NCBI GenBank assembly: GCA_035513295.1
Contig: DATKCH010000103.1
Location: 1 to 64,000 of the forward strand
Reading direction: 5' to 3'
Source: DATHRK01 sp035513295
GTDB lineage: Bacteria; Gemmatimonadota; Gemmatimonadetes; Longimicrobiales; RSA9
DNA length: 64,000 bases
Below the pieces are notes generated by a model, which had not been told where the DNA came from, made no database searches, and saw nothing but the letters and a program-made list of their open reading frames with translations. Each line of letters starts with the position of its first letter. Position 1 is the stretch's first letter. The translations under genes and the position numbers were made by a program. Below are positions 52,525 through 63,534 of this stretch, in pieces.

Positions 52525-54072
52525 CTACTCCACCCGCTCGAACCTCACCCGCAGCATCGTCAGCGCGCTCGCGCGCTCGGCGCCCCCGGGGAACTCGAAC
52601 TCGACGACCGTGCCGCCGCCGGTAAATTCCACGCGCAGCTGGTCGGCCGCGCCGTCGTAGACTTCCACGTCGCTCTCGGCCAGGCCGAGCGAGGCGTGGA
52701 GCCGTCCGCCGCGCACCTCCCAGACGGTGCGACCGAACGCCGGGTTCTCGAACACGCCCGCGTACGCCTCGAGCGGGCGCGGCAGCTCCTGCGGCCGGGC
52801 GGCTCGCCGCTCCCGGTCGGCGCGGACGGCCGCGCGGCCGCGCGTGCCTTCGTCGCCCATGCGCGCCAGCAGCTCCTCCTCGCGCTGGGCCAGGTCGGCC
52901 ACGCCGCGGTAGGCGTCGTACGCGAACGCGGCGATGCCGGTCGCGAGGACGGATCCCAGGTCGGAATCGTTGACGAGCACGACCGCCCCCAGCCGCTCGT
53001 CGGGCAGGAAGGACACGTGCGTGTGAAAGCCCGGAAACCCGCCGAAGTGGTGCAGCTGGCGGGACCCGTCGTAGGTGCCGATGTGCCAGCCCAGTCCGTA
53101 CCCATCGCGGGTGAACGGACCCCACGCGTCGTCGTTCTCCGCCAGCGTCCGGTGGGCTTCACGGATGGCGGCCCCGGGGACCGCCTGCCTGCCGTCCAGC
53201 CGGCCTTCATTCAGGTTGGCGATCAGCCAGCGCGAGAGATCCGCCGCGGTGCTGACCACGCCGCCGGCGGCGTGCATGTTGGCGTCGTCCTTGGCGAACG
53301 GCCGCGCTTCCCAGCCGTCGGGCTCCCACCCGTACGGCAGCGCGCGCGCCCGGCGATCGACGCGCGACATGTACGCGGTGGTCGAGGTCATTCCGAGCGG
53401 TTCGAAGAGCTCCGCGGCGAGCACCTCCTTCCAGCCGATCCCGAGCGCGGCGTCCATCGCCATGCTGGCCACGTTGTAGCCGAGGTTCCCGTACTGGAAG
53501 CCGCGCCCCTGGTCGCCGGGCGGCTGGTTCGCCAGGAGTTCCAAGAGGAGGTCGGGGTCGTGATCGCCCGTGTATGCGGTCCGGACGACGATCGGTCCGC
53601 CGTTGTCCAGGCCGTGCGTGTGCGTGAGCAGGTCGCGCAGGGTGATGGAGTCCGCGGATAGCGGCGCGCGCAGCGTGAGCCCGGGAAGGTAGGACGCGAG
53701 CGAGCCGTCCAGGTCGAGTCGATCCTGCGCGTCCAGGATCGCGGCCGCCGTGCCGGTGAACGATTTCGTCGAGGAGGCGATGTAGAACGGGGTCTGCGGG
53801 GTCACCGGACGCCGCCGGACGACGTCCGCCCAGCCGTATCCCTCGAGGAACGCGATTTCGTCTGCCCGCACGACCGCCACGGCGACGCCGGGAGCGAGGT
53901 CGATCGCGCGCGCCCGCTCGATGAACGCCTCCAGCGCCGCCCCGGGCCCGTCCGTGGACGCCCCCTCCGGCGCCAGGGCTGCTCCGGGCGCCGTCTGCGG
54001 GGTCTCCTGCGCCTGTCCGGCGCACCCCATGCTGGCCACGCACGCCACCGCGATCATCGCCGTCCTGTCCAC
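52525..54072 (-). CDS. Beta-lactamase-family serine hydrolase (class C/EstB-like)
   Basis: 515 residues from the GTG at 54072. A signal region (AMIAVACVASMGC) ends in a weak lipobox. The catalytic SxxK is in IASSTKSFTG, the YxN motif is in FQYGNLGYNVASM, and the third motif is HHFGGFPGFHTH. The C-terminal about 110 residues form a beta-rich add-on domain found in many peptidase-like family members. Probably an exported esterase or peptidase, not proven to act on antibiotics. The ORF extends to an ATG at 54135, but the GTG gives a better signal peptide. Confidence 0.85.
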   Translation of the reverse strand: MDRTAMIAVACVASMGCAGQAQETPQTAPGAALAPEGASTDGPGAALEAFIERARAIDLAPGVAVAVVRADEIAFLEGYGWADVVRRRPVTPQTPFYIASSTKSFTGTAAAILDAQDRLDLDGSLASYLPGLTLRAPLSADSITLRDLLTHTHGLDNGGPIVVRTAYTGDHDPDLLLELLANQPPGDQGRGFQYGNLGYNVASMAMDAALGIGWKEVLAAELFEPLGMTSTTAYMSRVDRRARALPYGWEPDGWEARPFAKDDANMHAAGGVVSTAADLSRWLIANLNEGRLDGRQAVPGAAIREAHRTLAENDDAWGPFTRDGYGLGWHIGTYDGSRQLHHFGGFPGFHTHVSFLPDERLGAVVLVNDSDLGSVLATGIAAFAYDAYRGVADLAQREEELLARMGDEGTRGRAAVRADRERRAARPQELPRPLEAYAGVFENPAFGRTVWEVRGGRLHASLGLAESDVEVYDGAADQLRVEFTGGGTVVEFEFPGGAERASALTMLRVRFERVE

Positions 54073-54169
54073 GTCTCGCTCCCGCTCCCGACGAAATCGA
54101 TCCCGCGGCGTCTGCCGGCGGGCGCGAAACGTCAAGGTAACGCGGGCCGGCGAGGCGGGATTGAACGTA

Positions 54170-55012
54170 TCAAGCGCCGGAGCGCGCGCGCACGACTCGC
54201 CGGAGCGCCCCGGGCGTGAGGCCCGTCTCCGCGCGGACGGATCGGGTCAGATGGCTCTGATCGCTGAACCCGGACGCGTACGCGACGCGCGCGAGCGGCA
54301 CCCCGGTTTCGGCGATCAGACGCGCCGCGTGCCTCACCCGCACCCTGCGCAAGTAGCGGCTGGTGGTGAGTCCGTAGAAGTTCCGGAAGGCGCGGGTCAG
54401 GGAGACCGGGTGGACGCCCGCCTCGGAGGCCACCCCCTCCACGGTCAGCGAGGCCGGAGGAGCATCGTCGATCTCCTGCCGGGCCCGAGCCAGCCACGCG
54501 GGTGGGTCACGGTGGCCGGCCGCGCCGCGATCGGCGAGGAGGGCCGCCAGCGTGTCGTAGACCGCCCACTCCAGCCCGACGCCATCTCCGGGCTCGGCCC
54601 TTAGCCCACGCACGACACCCAGGAACGGCGCGGTCGCGGGACCCGCGTGGACCCAGCGCCATCCCCCGAGGTCGGCGCCCGCACGCCGACCGTCGTCTTG
54701 CGCCTCCCGCGGAAGAAGGATTTGCACGGTGCCGAGGCCTCGGTCCCCGTAGTTATCCGCGTGCTCGACGCCCACGGGCTTCACCACGACGCTCAGCGGC
54801 CGGCCGGTTTCCTCGCGCCGGCCGGCCCGCTCGCGCACCGATCCGCGCAGTACGAGGGTGACCGAAGCGCCGGGATGCGCGTGGAGGCCCTGCCGGCGGT
54901 CGGCCGCGTAGTCGACCTCCGACACCAGGAAGCCGGACGTCGTCCGGGCCGTCCGGCCGGCGCCCGGTCCCCGGCGCTCCCCGTTCCGGCGGCCCCGGTC
55001 CTCAGCCGGCAT
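54170..55012 (-). CDS. AraC-family transcriptional regulator
   Basis: 280 residues. The C-terminal 100 residues contain the two HTH motifs: VEGVASEAGVHPVSLTRAFRNFYGLT and VPLARVAYASGFSDQSHLTRSVRAETGLTP. The N-terminal part is cupin-like (AHPGASVTLVLRGSV, LSVVVKPVGVEHADNY), so it probably senses a small ligand. The ATG lies 11 bases inside the end of the transporter gene, so the two are cotranscribed and it may control that transporter. Confidence 0.9.
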   Translation of the reverse strand: MPAEDRGRRNGERRGPGAGRTARTTSGFLVSEVDYAADRRQGLHAHPGASVTLVLRGSVRERAGRREETGRPLSVVVKPVGVEHADNYGDRGLGTVQILLPREAQDDGRRAGADLGGWRWVHAGPATAPFLGVVRGLRAEPGDGVGLEWAVYDTLAALLADRGAAGHRDPPAWLARARQEIDDAPPASLTVEGVASEAGVHPVSLTRAFRNFYGLTTSRYLRRVRVRHAARLIAETGVPLARVAYASGFSDQSHLTRSVRAETGLTPGALRRVVRARSGA

Positions 55013-56297
55013 GCGGGGCGGGCGCGGGTTCGCCGTGCTCCAGCCGCAGCGCCGCCGCCGTGCCTTCGGTCTCGTCGACCGTGAGCAGCACCGCCAGCCC
55101 CACGACGAAGAACACGATCACCGATGCGACGGCGGCCCGGTGGCTCCGGGTGGCCTCCAGCACCAGCCCGTAGGTCAGCGGCCCGAGGACCGAGGAGAGC
55201 TTCCCGCTGAACGCGTAGAAGCCGAAGAACTCGCCCTGCTTCTGCTCGGGCACCATGCGCGACAGCAGCGTGCGGCTGGCCGACTGGTTCGGACCCACCA
55301 TGACGCCGAGCACGATGCCGGCGACCCAGAACATCGCGACGGACCGCGACAGCGCGGCCGCCGCGGTGGCCGCGGTGAGTACGACCAGCGAGATGATGAT
55401 CGTCTTCTTGCCGCCGATCCTGTCGTCGATGAACCCGAATCCGTAAGCGCCGATACCGGCCGCCAGGTTGATCGCGATGCCCAGCACCAGGAACTCCTCG
55501 AGCGTCATGCCGACGGTGGTGACCGCGTAGATCGAAGCCATCGCGAAGATCGTGGTCAGCCCGTCGTTGTAGATCAGTCGCGCGACGAGGAGCTTGCCCG
55601 CCTCGCGGTAGGTGCGCAGGTGCTGGAAGGTGGACCCGACGCGTCCGAATCCGAGGCGGAAGTACTCCGCCGTCGAGGCCCCCGCCGCCTGCGCCGGGCC
55701 CTCGCGCACCCACAGGAAGAGCGGGATGGCGAAAACCGCGAACCACGCGGACACGAGCAGCGCGCTGGAGCGGACGTGGACCGCGTCGGCCTGTGGTAGC
55801 CACAGCCTGATCATTCCGAGCGCGATCGCCAGGCTGAGGAGGCCGCCTATGTACCCCAGCCCCCAGCCGAAGCCGGACACCCGGCCGATGGTGCCGCGGT
55901 CGGTGATGTCCATCAGGAGCGAGTTGTAGAAGACCTGCGCCGCCTCGAAGCCGATGTTGGCGACGATGAAGAAGATCGCGGCCTGGACGGCGTCACCGGG
56001 GCCGGCGAAAAACAGCAGCAGGGTGAACAGGATGCACTGCACCGACACGATCGCCAGGAACAGCTTCTTCTTGCCGGCGAGGTCGGCCACGGCGCCGAGC
56101 ACCGGGGTCACCAGCGCGACGATCACCGCGGAGATGTTGACCGCGCGGGTCCACAGGATCGGGCCGACGATGTCGTCGCCGACGACCACCGTCGCGTAGT
56201 AGGTGGAGAAGATGAAGGTGACGATGATGGTGGTGAACGCCGAGTTGCCGAAGTCGTACAGCGCCCAGGCGGTCACTTCGCGGCGTCTTGCCGACAT
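55002..56297 (-). CDS. UMF1-family MFS transporter (Atg22-like)
   Basis: 431 residues with about twelve membrane helices. WALYDFGNSAFTTIIVTFIFSTYYATVV is the UMF1/Atg22 opening, and VLGAVADLAGKKKLFL, GFIDDRIGGKKTIII and VPEQKQGEFFGFYAF are MFS loop motifs. Members export amino acids or small metabolites in some fungi; bacterial substrates are unknown. Its end overlaps an AraC regulator. Confidence 0.9.
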   Translation of the reverse strand: MSARRREVTAWALYDFGNSAFTTIIVTFIFSTYYATVVVGDDIVGPILWTRAVNISAVIVALVTPVLGAVADLAGKKKLFLAIVSVQCILFTLLLFFAGPGDAVQAAIFFIVANIGFEAAQVFYNSLLMDITDRGTIGRVSGFGWGLGYIGGLLSLAIALGMIRLWLPQADAVHVRSSALLVSAWFAVFAIPLFLWVREGPAQAAGASTAEYFRLGFGRVGSTFQHLRTYREAGKLLVARLIYNDGLTTIFAMASIYAVTTVGMTLEEFLVLGIAINLAAGIGAYGFGFIDDRIGGKKTIIISLVVLTAATAAAALSRSVAMFWVAGIVLGVMVGPNQSASRTLLSRMVPEQKQGEFFGFYAFSGKLSSVLGPLTYGLVLEATRSHRAAVASVIVFFVVGLAVLLTVDETEGTAAALRLEHGEPAPAPHAG

Positions 56298-56320
56298 GCG
56301 CCTCCTACGGTTGGGTTCCG

Positions 56321-57304
56321 CTACCGGTGGCGCAGGCCCGACATGAAGTCCTCGCGGATCTTCCTGGCCGCGCCCTCGAACTGCTCCCAGAGGCCCTTGG
56401 CGTCCTCCCGGTACGCGCGTCCCGCCTCGGCGAGGTCCTCCTTGTAGGCGGTCCTGTCGTCGGTGCGCCTCATGTACTCACCGCGCAGGATGCGGTCGTA
56501 CTCGCCCTTCTCGATCCAGTCGCGCGCCTCCGCCGCCCGCAGCACGGCGAACGGGTGGGTCTCGCCGAGGAGGTTGAGGACCTTGAAGACCGCGTCCGCC
56601 ACGTCGCCCCCTCCGCGGTATTCGTCGGCCTGCACCAGGAACTCGTTCAGGTCGGTCTCCTCGACGCTCCCGCCGCCCGCGAGCTTCATGAAGGCCGTCA
56701 GCGCGGCCTCCGGCTCCTGGACCGCGAGGATGCCGGCCCGGTCGCACGACAACTCGGCCTTGCGGCTCCACTCCAGCAGCGCCATGAGCACCACGCGCGC
56801 TGCGATACCGACGACCGGGAACCCCATCTGCGCGAGCTGGATGAGTAGCACCGTCATCGTCTTGTAGAGGACGTGGCCACTCATGATGTGGCCAAGCTCG
56901 TGACCGATGAGGTACGTTTGCTCCGGTTCGTCGAAGAGGCGGAGCGAGCCCGAGTTCAGGATGATGAAGGGGTGGTTCATCCCGTACGCCCCGGCGTTGA
57001 CGACGGGCGTCTGGGAGATGAAGAGCGGGTAGTCCTCCGGGGAGTCGAGCGTCCGCAGCACCCGGCCGTAGACCTTGTAGACGTCCGGGAACTGGCGCGG
57101 CCCCACGCGCACCGCGTTGGCCTGGAACGACAGCCGGATCGGCTTTTCCCCGAACAGTCCGAAGACCCTCCGCAGCACCTCGTCGAACACCGGGATGCGC
57201 CGCAGCGCCGCGAGCGCCGCCCTGTCCGCGGGATGCTCCCAGGTTCGCGGGTCGATGTCGGTGAGCGTCCGGACGGTCCGGATCGGCTCCTGCGCGTCGG
57301 TCAT
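56321..57304 (-). CDS. M48-family zinc metallopeptidase
   Basis: 327 residues. HELGHIMSGH (HExxH, about residues 137-146) with third ligand Glu in SRKAELSCDRAG about 50 residues later. Two weakly hydrophobic stretches between them (TVLLIQLAQMGFPVVGIAARVVLMALL) suggest membrane association as in HtpX-type enzymes, though there is no N-terminal helix. Likely acts in protein quality control. The ATG overlaps the end of a membrane protein gene (ATGA). Confidence 0.9.
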   Translation of the reverse strand: MTDAQEPIRTVRTLTDIDPRTWEHPADRAALAALRRIPVFDEVLRRVFGLFGEKPIRLSFQANAVRVGPRQFPDVYKVYGRVLRTLDSPEDYPLFISQTPVVNAGAYGMNHPFIILNSGSLRLFDEPEQTYLIGHELGHIMSGHVLYKTMTVLLIQLAQMGFPVVGIAARVVLMALLEWSRKAELSCDRAGILAVQEPEAALTAFMKLAGGGSVEETDLNEFLVQADEYRGGGDVADAVFKVLNLLGETHPFAVLRAAEARDWIEKGEYDRILRGEYMRRTDDRTAYKEDLAEAGRAYREDAKGLWEQFEGAARKIREDFMSGLRHR

Positions 57305-57969
57305 GTCGATTCCTGACTCGGGTTCCGGTCCGCAGCCTCGTACGCGCCGGGCCGCGGCCGCGTTTCACGGCCGACGCCGGAGAGCCCGAGGTAGGCCGCG
57401 AGCGCGAGGGTCATGAAGGGGACCGCGTACGCGCCGCCGTGGGCCAGGCCGATCCCGAGGGCGGCGACGAGGCCCACGACCGGCGGGCCCGCGGCGCCCC
57501 AAACGCCCGCCCCCAGGCCCCGGAGCGCGGTGTAGAACGCCGCCACCACGACCAGGTCGCCCCAGCCGACCACGGGCAACGCCCCCGTCCGAACTGGAAC
57601 GGAAACGGCAAGGTAGTGCGACACGCCCCACTCGCGCGCGGGGCCGGCCCGCTCGAGCAACCAGCGGGTCGGGCCGACGAGATAGGAAACCACGGCGGCG
57701 GCCGACGCGGCGGCCGCCAGGGCGAGGAGTGCCGAGCGGGTGCGCGCGAGCCGCGCGAGGGCGGTGCCCGCGCCCGCCGAACTGACGAGGACGGTCACGT
57801 TGGCGACCAGGAGGCCGGACGGCTTCAGGACCAGCAGCGTCGCGTGGGCGAACAGCACGACGGCGAGGAGGGCCAGCTGGTCGCGGGCCTCCAGCTTCGA
57901 AAAGGACGCGGCGAGGAAGGCCGCGGCGAGGCCGGCCGCGAGCACCTCTCCGAGCACCGTGAGGATCAC
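57301..57969 (-). CDS. Multi-pass membrane protein, unknown, with GxGD-like motif
   Basis: 222 residues, about seven hydrophobic segments, Ala/Leu/Val-rich. A GWGDL motif lies near residue 138 at the start of a helix, followed by PFMTLALAAY near 190. GxGD occurs in presenilin-type and prepilin aspartyl intramembrane proteases, but I cannot identify the second catalytic Asp, so protease activity is only a suggestion. Coupled by ATGA to the M48 peptidase gene. Confidence 0.65.
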   Translation of the reverse strand: MILTVLGEVLAAGLAAAFLAASFSKLEARDQLALLAVVLFAHATLLVLKPSGLLVANVTVLVSSAGAGTALARLARTRSALLALAAAASAAAVVSYLVGPTRWLLERAGPAREWGVSHYLAVSVPVRTGALPVVGWGDLVVVAAFYTALRGLGAGVWGAAGPPVVGLVAALGIGLAHGGAYAVPFMTLALAAYLGLSGVGRETRPRPGAYEAADRNPSQEST

Positions 57970-57984
57970 CGGCGGCTCGCCTCG

Positions 57985-59139
57985 TTACGCCGCCAGCGCC
58001 CGCTCCAGGTCCGCGAGAAGGTCGCCGATCCCCTCTATGCCGACCGAGAGGCGCAGGAGCCCGTCGGTGACCCCCATGCGCGCGCGGTCCGCGCCCGGCA
58101 CCGACGCGTGGGTCATGATCGCGGGGTGGTTGATCAGGCTCTCCACGCCTCCCAGGCTCTCCGCCAGCGTGAACACGCGCATCGAGCGCGCGATCCGCTG
58201 CGCGCGGGCTAGATCCTCGACCTCGAAACTGACCATGCCCGTGAAGCCGCACATCTGCGCGCGCGCCACGTCGTGCGAAGGGTCGTCGGGAAGCCCCGGG
58301 TAGAAGACCCCCAGCAGGTCGTCCCGCGCCGCCAGGTAGCGCGCCACCTCCATGCCGTTCCGGTTGTGCGCCGCCATGCGCACGTGCAGCGTCTTGGTGC
58401 CCCGCAGCACCAGCCAGGAGTCCCACGGGCCGAGGATGCCACCGGTGGCCTTCTGCATGAAGCGCAGGTGCTCCGCCCAGCCCTCGTCGTCCGTCGCGAC
58501 GACGCCGCCGATGACGTCGGAGTGGCCGTTCAGGTACTTCGTGGCGGAGTGCACCACGACCTGAGCGCCCAGCTCGATCGGACGCTGGTTGATCGGCGTG
58601 GCGAAGGTGTTGTCCACGCACAGGGGGATGTCCGCGCTGCGCGCGATGTCGGCGATCGCGCGGATGTCGGTCACGCGCATCATCGGGTTCGTGGGCGTTT
58701 CGATATGGATCAGACGCGTCTCGTCCCGGATCGCCGCCCGCACCGCGTCGGGGTCGCGCGTGTCCACGAACGTGAACTCGAGCCCGAATCTGGCGAGCAC
58801 CTGCTGGAACATGCGCATGGTGCCGCCGTAGACGTTCTCCTCGCTCACCACGTGGTCGCCGGCGGAGAGCCGTTTGACGATCGCCTCGATGGCCGCGAGG
58901 CCGCTCGCGAAAGCGGCGCCGTGCGCGCAGCCTTCGAGGGCCGCGATGTTGCGCTCGAGCGCCTCGCGCGTCGGGTTCTGGACGCGCGCGTATTCGTAGC
59001 CGGCGCGGGGTTGGCCGATCGCGTCCTGGGCGTAGGTTGAGGTTTGATAGACGGGCTGCATGACCGCGCCCGTCGTGGGGTCCGGCGACTGCCCGCCGTG
59101 CACCGCCAGCGTCTCTATCGAGAGGTGTTCGTGCTCCAT
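57985..59139 (-). CDS. Cystathionine gamma-synthase/lyase family enzyme
   Basis: 384 residues, PLP-dependent trans-sulfuration enzyme. IETLAVHGGQSPDPTTGAVM, YARVQNPTREALERNIAALEG, ENVYGGTMRMF, the PLP Asp in CVDNTFATPINQRPIE, and the Schiff-base Lys in VVHSATKYLNGHSDVIGG are intact. The ESLGGVESLINHPAIMTHAS segment is closest to classic cystathionine gamma-synthases/lyases. It is the second such enzyme in the window. Confidence 0.9.
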   Translation of the reverse strand: MEHEHLSIETLAVHGGQSPDPTTGAVMQPVYQTSTYAQDAIGQPRAGYEYARVQNPTREALERNIAALEGCAHGAAFASGLAAIEAIVKRLSAGDHVVSEENVYGGTMRMFQQVLARFGLEFTFVDTRDPDAVRAAIRDETRLIHIETPTNPMMRVTDIRAIADIARSADIPLCVDNTFATPINQRPIELGAQVVVHSATKYLNGHSDVIGGVVATDDEGWAEHLRFMQKATGGILGPWDSWLVLRGTKTLHVRMAAHNRNGMEVARYLAARDDLLGVFYPGLPDDPSHDVARAQMCGFTGMVSFEVEDLARAQRIARSMRVFTLAESLGGVESLINHPAIMTHASVPGADRARMGVTDGLLRLSVGIEGIGDLLADLERALAA

Positions 59140-59273
59140 GGGCTCTTCGGTTCCCCGGGTTCGTGTCGTCTTGGCGCGGCGCGAGGTCCGGGCGCGGACG
59201 GCCTCCCGGCCAAGCTACTGCGCCGCCAGCGAAATTCCGATGCGCGGCCGCACGGGCCGCGGGCGGACGCGGA

Positions 59274-60107
59274 GTGACCGAGCGCGTCCTCGCCCACGAG
59301 CGGCTCGCGGCGGGCGGAGCCTCGCCGGCCGCGTGGCTGTTCATCCTCCACGGGATCTACGGCGCGGGCCGGAACTGGGGTTCGGTGGCGCGCGCGCTGG
59401 TGGAACGGCGCCCGGACTGGGGCGCGATCCTGGTGGACCTGCGCGGGCACGGCGGCTCGACCGGCTTCGCGCCGCCGCACACGGTCGGCGCCGCGGCCGC
59501 CGACGTGGCCCGCCTCGCGTCCTCGGTGCGCGCGCCCGGGGCCGGCGACCCGCACGCGATCCTCGGGCACTCGTTCGGCGGGAAGGTCGCGCTCGCCTAC
59601 GCGGCCGGCGCGCATCCGCCGCCCGCGCAGACGTGGCTGATCGACTCCACGCCGGCTCCGCGCGCGCCGCAGGGGTCCGCCTGGCGCATGCTGGCCACGC
59701 TCGAGGCCTTGCCGGGTCCGTTCGGCGCCCGTCAGGAGGCGATCGACGAGCTCGTCGGCCGGGGGTTCGGCGCGGACGTGGCGCAGTGGATGTCCTCGAA
59801 CCTGGAGCGCGGCGCCGAGGGCATGTCCTGGCGCATCGACCCCGCGGTGATGCGGCAGCTCCTGGAGGACTTCTTCCCCCTGGACCTGTGGCGCGTGCTG
59901 GAGGAGCCCCCCGGAGGGGGTTCCATACACATCGTGGCGGCGACCGATTCGAGCGTGCTCCGGCCGCGGGACGTGGAACGCATCCGCTCGCTGGGGGCGG
60001 ATTCCGGCCGCGTCCGCCTGCACGCGGTGGAGGGAGGCCACTGGCTGAACGCGGACAACCCGGACGCCGTCGTGGACCTGCTCGCAGGGGAGCTGCCGCG
60101 CGGGTAA
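59274..60107 (+). CDS. Alpha/beta-fold hydrolase (YbfF-like esterase)
   Basis: 277 residues. Oxyanion region LHGIYGAGRNWGSVAR, VDLRGHGGS, nucleophile elbow GHSFGGKVALAY, and catalytic His in VEGGHWLNADNP; acid probably Asp in VAATDSSVLR. The pattern is close to the short acyl esterase YbfF. GTG at 59274 is chosen; an upstream in-frame start at 59163 lacks conserved residues. Divergent from the PLP enzyme. Confidence 0.87.
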   Translation: MTERVLAHERLAAGGASPAAWLFILHGIYGAGRNWGSVARALVERRPDWGAILVDLRGHGGSTGFAPPHTVGAAAADVARLASSVRAPGAGDPHAILGHSFGGKVALAYAAGAHPPPAQTWLIDSTPAPRAPQGSAWRMLATLEALPGPFGARQEAIDELVGRGFGADVAQWMSSNLERGAEGMSWRIDPAVMRQLLEDFFPLDLWRVLEEPPGGGSIHIVAATDSSVLRPRDVERIRSLGADSGRVRLHAVEGGHWLNADNPDAVVDLLAGELPRG

Positions 60108-60163
60108 CGTAGGCGCGACGCCGAGCGGGGCGCGGGATCCCTGATCGAACCACCGGAGCGGCC

Positions 60164-61552
60164 TTGTCATTCGAGATACCCCGGGACCTGATGGTGAGCG
60201 TGTCCGGCGTGCGCGGACGCGTCGGGGCGGGACTCACGCCGGAGGTCGTGGCGCGCTTCGCCGCCGCGTTCGGCGCGTACCTGGCCGAGGAAGCGCAAGC
60301 GACGCCGCTGGTCGTCATGGGGCGCGACTCGCGCACGTCGGGGCCGATGTTCGCGCGCGCCGCGTCCGCGGGCCTGATGTCCGTCGGCGCGCACGTCGTG
60401 GACATCGGCGTCGCGCCCACGCCGACGACGCTGTTCGCCATCCGGCCGCTGCGGGCGGACGGCGCCGTGGTCGTGACCGCCAGCCACAATCCGGTCGAAT
60501 GGAACGCGCTGAAGTTCGCCTCCCGCGATGGCATGTTCCTCGACGCCGAAGAGGCGCAGCGCATGCGAGAGCACCTGCCGGACGGCGAACTCGCGCGCGC
60601 CGGCTGGGACGGACTCGGGAGCCACCGCAGGGAGGAGGGGGCGGTCGAGCGCCACCTCGAGGCGATCCTTTCGCTGCCGCTGCTGCACACCCCCGCGCTG
60701 CGCGCCAGGCGGTTCCGGGTCGCGCTGGACTGCGTGCGCGGCGCCGGGGGCCGGATCCTCCCGGAGCTCCTGGAGCGCCTCGGCTGCGAGGTCCTCGGCA
60801 TCAACCTCGAGGCGGACGGGCGTTTCCCGCGCGAGCCCGAGCCGGTCGCGGCCAACCTCGGCGAGCTGTGCGAGCACGTCCGCGCGACCGGCGCGGACCT
60901 GGGCATGGCGACCGACCCGGACGCCGACCGGCTCTCGCTCGTGGACGAGACCGGCGCCGCGATCGGCGAGGACTACACCCTGGCGATCGCCGCGTCGCTC
61001 GTCGTGAGGCGCCGGCCCGGCCCGATCGTCACGAACCTGTCCACGAGCGCCCTGCTGGATGACGTGGCCGGCCAGGCCGGGGTGGAGGTCGTGCGCGCGC
61101 CCGTCGGCGAGATCCACGTAGCGCGCAGGATGCAGCAGGTAGGCGCGCCCATCGGCGGGGAGGGGAACGGCGGCGTCATCCTGCCCGACATCCACCACAC
61201 GCGGGACGCCATGGTGGCTGCGGCGCTCACGCTACAGGCGCTGCTCGAGGCCGACAAGCCGCTGTCCGCGCTCACCCGCGAGTGGCCCTCCTATGCGATC
61301 GTCAAGGACAAGGCGCCGCGGGGCGAACGCGATCTCGCCGGTACCTACGAGATCCTCGCGGCCCGTCTCGGAGCGCCCGCGCGGGACCGCCAGGACGGGC
61401 TGCGCCTGGCCTGGCCGGACGAGGGACGCTGGCTGCACCTGCGTCCGTCGGGGACCGAGCCGATCCTGCGGATCATCGCCGAAGCGCGCACCCCGGAAGC
61501 GGCTCGCCACCTGATCGAATCCGCGCGCGCCGCGCTGGCGGCGGCGGGGTAG
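60164..61552 (+). CDS. glmM: Phosphoglucosamine mutase (alpha-D-phosphohexomutase family)
   Basis: Converts glucosamine-6-phosphate to glucosamine-1-phosphate on the way to UDP-GlcNAc. 462 residues with the active phosphoserine in TASHNPVEWNALKF, the metal loop DPDADR, the sugar-binding loop GEGNGGVILP and phosphate loop RPSGTEPILRI. The N-terminus SVSGVRGRVGAGLTPEV is of the archaeal/Bacteroidetes-like type rather than FGTDGIRG, so phosphomannomutase activity is also possible. The TTG start fits; glmS follows, supporting the assignment. Confidence 0.9.
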   Translation: MSFEIPRDLMVSVSGVRGRVGAGLTPEVVARFAAAFGAYLAEEAQATPLVVMGRDSRTSGPMFARAASAGLMSVGAHVVDIGVAPTPTTLFAIRPLRADGAVVVTASHNPVEWNALKFASRDGMFLDAEEAQRMREHLPDGELARAGWDGLGSHRREEGAVERHLEAILSLPLLHTPALRARRFRVALDCVRGAGGRILPELLERLGCEVLGINLEADGRFPREPEPVAANLGELCEHVRATGADLGMATDPDADRLSLVDETGAAIGEDYTLAIAASLVVRRRPGPIVTNLSTSALLDDVAGQAGVEVVRAPVGEIHVARRMQQVGAPIGGEGNGGVILPDIHHTRDAMVAAALTLQALLEADKPLSALTREWPSYAIVKDKAPRGERDLAGTYEILAARLGAPARDRQDGLRLAWPDEGRWLHLRPSGTEPILRIIAEARTPEAARHLIESARAALAAAG

Positions 61553-61582
61553 AGGACCCGGTAGATTTCTTGCAGCGCTGAC

Positions 61583-61604
61583 GCGCGCGCCGGCCGGCGC
61601 GCGC
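61583..61604. other. Perfect 22-bp palindrome between glmM and glmS
   Basis: Eleven-base perfect arms, GCGCGCGCCGG and its complement, centred between 61593 and 61594, 31 bases past the glmM stop. It can form a very stable hairpin ahead of the glmS ribosome site. No T-run, so the role (partial terminator, mRNA stability) is open. Confidence 0.6.
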
Positions 61605-61631
61605 AAGCAAGGGAAAACCTGGAGACGCGGC

Positions 61632-63464
<1,833 letters not shown>

Positions 63465-63534
63465 TGCTCCTCGGGACCGGCGTGGATTCGGAGCCCGGGG
63501 ACCTGGCCGCGGCGCCGCCGGGCCCGGTAGAGCC

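Noticed and set aside
52525..54072. Antibiotic-resistance beta-lactamase
   Set aside because: SxxK/YxN serine hydrolases with this C-terminal domain are usually esterases or peptidases; no evidence for drug hydrolysis.
61553..61631. glmS ribozyme upstream of glmS
   Set aside because: The gap is only 79 bases, lacks the conserved core, and is filled by a perfect palindrome.
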